From positions 124,001 to 188,000 of the forward strand of contig NZ_JAAGLV010000005.1 in assembly GCF_010548305.1 (NCBI RefSeq): DNA of 64,000 bases. The letters are read 5' to 3'. Below, one piece after another: positions 61,279 to 64,000 of this stretch. A program made the position numbers and the translations under genes. Each line of letters begins with the position of its first letter. Position 1 is the stretch's first letter. Under the pieces are notes generated by a model that saw only the letters and a program-made list of their open reading frames with translations, did not search any database and had not been told where the DNA came from. Source of the DNA: Streptomyces sp. SID13031 (GTDB taxonomy: Bacteria; Actinomycetota; Actinomycetes; Propionibacteriales; Kribbellaceae).

Positions 61279-62034
61279 TTACGCCGGGAATTGATCCGCA
61301 GGTTGTCCAGTATTGGCCTCGAGCACGAAGAAGAGGAAGCAGAGGAACGACTTGTGGTCCCCCAGGTCGGGCGGCAGCAGGTCGGGCGGCGTCTCGGGTG
61401 AGAACGGCGGCTCGCTGATGACCGAGATCGCGAAGCCCGCCCGGGTGAACGCTGCTGTCATCGCCTGCAACGGCCGGTGCCAGAAGGTCAGCGATGCGGC
61501 GTGGCCGTCGAAGGTGTACTCCTCCGTGTACGGCGAGGTCGCGAAGTAGTCGGCCTTCGGGTAGACCACCGGGCGGATCACCGGATGGTTCACCGAGAGG
61601 ATCAGCCGGCCACCTGGCTTCAGTACCCGGTGCAGCTCGGCCAGGGGGCCCGACCAGTCCTCGAGGTAGTGCAGCACCAGGGAGGCCACCACGTCGTCGA
61701 ACTCCCCCGTGCTGAACGGCAACGGCGCGGCGAGGTCGGCCAACAGCACCCTGGCGTCCGTCCCGAGCCGCTCCTGCGCCAGCGCCACCATCTCGGGGCT
61801 CGAGTCGAAGGCGGTGAGCTGTGCGCCCCGGTCGCGCAGCGCGGCCGAGAGCGGCGCCGCACCGCAGCCGGCGTCCAGGATGCTCCGGCCGGCCACGTCT
61901 CCGGCGAGATCGATCATCGCGGGTCGCTCGTAGTAGGCGTTGAACAGGCTGGACTCGTTCTCCCGCGCATAGCTCTCGGCGAACGTGTCGTAGTGATCAG
62001 CTTTCATTGCGATCCCGTCGTCAGAGTTAGACAT
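61279..62034 (-). CDS. Class I SAM-dependent methyltransferase
   Basis: 251 residues from the ATG at 62034; ATG 62007 is an alternative and the longer open frame to 62310 looks non-coding. Motif I LDAGCGAAPLSAAL, acidic TAFDSSPEM, motif II region FDDVVASLVLHYLEDW, and GGRLILSVNHP as motif III. This is the UbiE/MenG-like small-molecule group. Substrate unknown. Divergent from the subtilase gene with about 140 bases between. Confidence 0.85.
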   Translation of the reverse strand: MSNSDDGIAMKADHYDTFAESYARENESSLFNAYYERPAMIDLAGDVAGRSILDAGCGAAPLSAALRDRGAQLTAFDSSPEMVALAQERLGTDARVLLADLAAPLPFSTGEFDDVVASLVLHYLEDWSGPLAELHRVLKPGGRLILSVNHPVIRPVVYPKADYFATSPYTEEYTFDGHAASLTFWHRPLQAMTAAFTRAGFAISVISEPPFSPETPPDLLPPDLGDHKSFLCFLFFVLEANTGQPADQFPA

Positions 62035-62172
62035 CGACCGTAGAGCACCGAGGTGCCAGCTCCCCCCTTTTGGTTTGCGGGTTGCAGCTATGGACACCTG
62101 TGCGGCGAGGGATCCGGAGCAGATCTCTGACATACTCCCGGCGACCGTCACTCCGAGATCTTGGGGACTGCC

Positions 62173-64000
62173 TTGTCCGTCCGTCCTGCTCACTTGCTGC
62201 GCGTTGGCCTGCCGGCAGCCCTGGTCGCGGGCTCGCTGGTCGCTCTGACAGGCTCGTCCGGTTCGGCGGCCGAGCCAGGTCCTCACCGTCCGGCTTTTAC
62301 GGCGCGTCACAACGCCGCGAAGCCGGAGTACGAACCGAACGCGGTGATGGTGAAGTTCAAGAGCGACGCAACGGCTTCGGCTCGCAAGGCAGCGGCGTCG
62401 AAGGTCGGCGCCGTCACGGAGGATGCGGCGACGTCGCGCGTGGTCAAGCTCAAGGGCGAGATGTCAGCCACCGAGCTGCTCAAGAAGGTCAAGGCTGACC
62501 CGGCGATCGAGTTGGCCTCGCTGAGCTACCGACGCAGGGTCTCGGCAGTGCCGAACGATCAGCTTTATCCGGTGGTCAATGGTGCTGGTCAGGCGGCGTC
62601 CCTGAACACTGTCCGGGTTCCGCAGGCGTGGGACGTTTCGAAGTCGACCGGGAGCCAGCTCGTCGCGGTCCTCGACACGGGCGTGGACGCCGGTCACCCG
62701 GACCTGGTCGGTCGACTGGTCACCGGCTACAACGCGGTCTCGAGCACACGGCCGAACCCGATCGACGACAACGGCCACGGCACGATGACACTGGGCATCA
62801 TCGCCGCCACCGCCAACAACAGCATCGGCGTGGCCGGTGTCGGCTGGAACGCCAAGGCCATGCCCGTCAAGGTCGCCGGCGCCAACGGTCTGGCCAACGA
62901 TCTCGACATCGTCGAGGGCCTCGACTGGGCGGTCGCTCACGGCGCCAAGGTCATCAACATGCCGTTCGGCAACCCGGGCGACAACGTGGTCCTGCACGAC
63001 GCGATCAAGCGTGCCGTCGCCAAAGGTGTCGTCGTGGTGGCGGCTGCCGGGAACGACGGCAGTGCGGTGCTGCAGTACCCCGCCGCCTATCCCGAAGTGA
63101 TCGCCGTTGGAGCGACGAGCGCCGGTGGAGTTCTGACCGACTTCAGCTCGTACGGCGAGTGGGTCGACATCGCCGCCCCGGGGTGGGATGTCCTCAGCAC
63201 TGGGGTTCGTAGTATGAGCCAGGGCGTTCCGTACTGGTACTGCAGCGGTACGTCGTGTTCGGCGTCGATCGTCGCCGGTGTTGTTGCATTGGTGAAGAAC
63301 AGGTGGCCGACGTTCACCCCCGCGCAGATCCAGACCCGGCTCAAGACCCTTGCTCGTGATGCGGGTCCGCGGGGCACCGACCCGTACTACGGAGCCGGAA
63401 TTCTGGACGCGTATGCGGCCCTCGGGGGACGGTGGGCCGCGGACTTCCCCACCACTCCGATCGACCTCAACGACCAGCCTGAGCGAGCCATCCCGCTGTC
63501 GCATTCGATCAGTACGACGATCAGCACGGAAGGCGAGATCGACTGGTACGAAGTCTCGTCGGCCGGCGCCCGGAACCTCAGGGTGTCGCTGACCGGACCG
63601 GAGTTCAACGGCGACGACTACTCGGCGAACTTCGGTCCTCGGATCGACATCTACAACGCCGATCTGAAGTCACTGGCTTACGCGGTCACGCCGTTCCCAA
63701 CGGAACTGGACCCGGCGACCGGTGGCCCGAAGTGGGGACCATTGACGGCCGCGACCGACGTCAGCGTGGTCGCGGGCAGCACCTATATCGCCGTCCGCAA
63801 CGACAACGGCTCACGAGACACCCGGCCGTACACCCTGACCATCGAGGAGGACGGCACGGGTGGTTCCGACCCAGCCACCAGCTATCCCGTGCGGGACGTG
63901 CTGCCGCCCGACCTGGGGAGCGGCCAGCCGCTTGGCAGCCTCCCATCAGTGACATTTGCACGGGAGGTCGTTGCAGCCAGCGTTACCGCCAGCACGGTTC
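62173..64000 (+). CDS. Secreted subtilisin-like serine protease (S8), partial at window end
   Basis: At least 609 residues, open to the right edge. TTG 62173 (or TTG 62161) begins a signal peptide (LPAALVAGSLVALTGSSGSAA) after an in-frame stop at 62128. A propeptide with YEPNAVMVKFK and AIELASLSYRRRVSA follows. The catalytic triad is Asp in VLDTGVDAGHPDL, His in DNGHGTMTLGIIAA, and Ser in CSGTSCSASIVAG; the oxyanion Asn is in AAAGNDGS. After ILDAYAAL come beta-rich repeats of the pre-peptidase type (DWYEVSSAGARNLRVSL, TYIAVRNDNGS). It is extracellular. Its C-terminal end is outside the window. Confidence 0.9.
   Translation, partial: MSVRPAHLLRVGLPAALVAGSLVALTGSSGSAAEPGPHRPAFTARHNAAKPEYEPNAVMVKFKSDATASARKAAASKVGAVTEDAATSRVVKLKGEMSATELLKKVKADPAIELASLSYRRRVSAVPNDQLYPVVNGAGQAASLNTVRVPQAWDVSKSTGSQLVAVLDTGVDAGHPDLVGRLVTGYNAVSSTRPNPIDDNGHGTMTLGIIAATANNSIGVAGVGWNAKAMPVKVAGANGLANDLDIVEGLDWAVAHGAKVINMPFGNPGDNVVLHDAIKRAVAKGVVVVAAAGNDGSAVLQYPAAYPEVIAVGATSAGGVLTDFSSYGEWVDIAAPGWDVLSTGVRSMSQGVPYWYCSGTSCSASIVAGVVALVKNRWPTFTPAQIQTRLKTLARDAGPRGTDPYYGAGILDAYAALGGRWAADFPTTPIDLNDQPERAIPLSHSISTTISTEGEIDWYEVSSAGARNLRVSLTGPEFNGDDYSANFGPRIDIYNADLKSLAYAVTPFPTELDPATGGPKWGPLTAATDVSVVAGSTYIAVRNDNGSRDTRPYTLTIEEDGTGGSDPATSYPVRDVLPPDLGSGQPLGSLPSVTFAREVVAASVTASTV

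Overview
The window comes from a GC-rich actinobacterium. Many starts are GTG or TTG, stop/start overlaps of the ATGA and GTGA type are common, a mycothiol-dependent enzyme family is present, and the long assembly-line and secreted-protein genes look actinobacterial. Codon style and gene families would fit a Kribbella-like soil genus, but that is an impression; no rRNA or other marker is present.

Layout. 1-560: tail of an unidentified gene and a group II truncated haemoglobin. 591-25349: a nonribosomal peptide (NRPS) gene cluster in two divergent operons. The minus operon (from about 10.1 kb down to 591) encodes an NRPS with domains C-A-T-C-T-C, an M28-type peptidase, a type II thioesterase, a cytochrome P450 and a SnoaL-like protein. 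The plus operon (10512-25349) encodes an A-T-C-A-T-E NRPS, a C-A-T-TE NRPS, a SyrP/AsnO-like Fe(II)/2-oxoglutarate oxygenase, a GNAT protein, a free-standing A domain and an MFS exporter. Specificity residues picked out by eye suggest Val-like, (none), Gly, Val-like (then epimerised) and Asn for the built-in modules, and Asp for the free-standing A domain. The simplest reading is that the free A domain charges the orphan carrier domain of the first NRPS in trans, giving a five-residue peptide Val-Asp-Gly-D-Val-Asn, possibly N-acylated and beta-hydroxylated. This order is inference.

25341-32578: a metallophosphoesterase, a membrane-anchored PstS-like binding protein, a flavin disulfide reductase-like protein, a CbiM(N)-CbiQ-CbiO metal transporter, and a frameshifted DUF998 gene. 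32575-37366: three exported hydrolases (alpha/beta hydrolase, SGNH esterase, M4 metalloprotease). 37421-45318: a UvrA-like ABC protein and three regulators (TetR, MarR, LacI), two of them next to probable targets and operators.

42.1-60.6 kb is scattered with broken genes: a class V aminotransferase without its front end, a MalG-type permease without its front end, an NmrA/TetR divergent pair that lost both 5' ends, half a carboxymuconolactone decarboxylase, a short-chain dehydrogenase lacking its core, a kinase stub and a GNAT stub. Between them lie intact genes: a LysR-flanked catabolic operon (48-51.7 kb), a PrmC-related methyltransferase, and a Tet(M)/OtrA-like ribosomal protection gene preceded by a candidate leader peptide and a hairpin overlapping its start. 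Also here are a UMP kinase, a mycothiol-dependent family protein, a tyrosine recombinase and a probable pseudokinase. 60.5-64 kb holds a pterin dehydratase/VOC fusion, a methyltransferase and the front of a secreted subtilisin-like protease that runs off the window.
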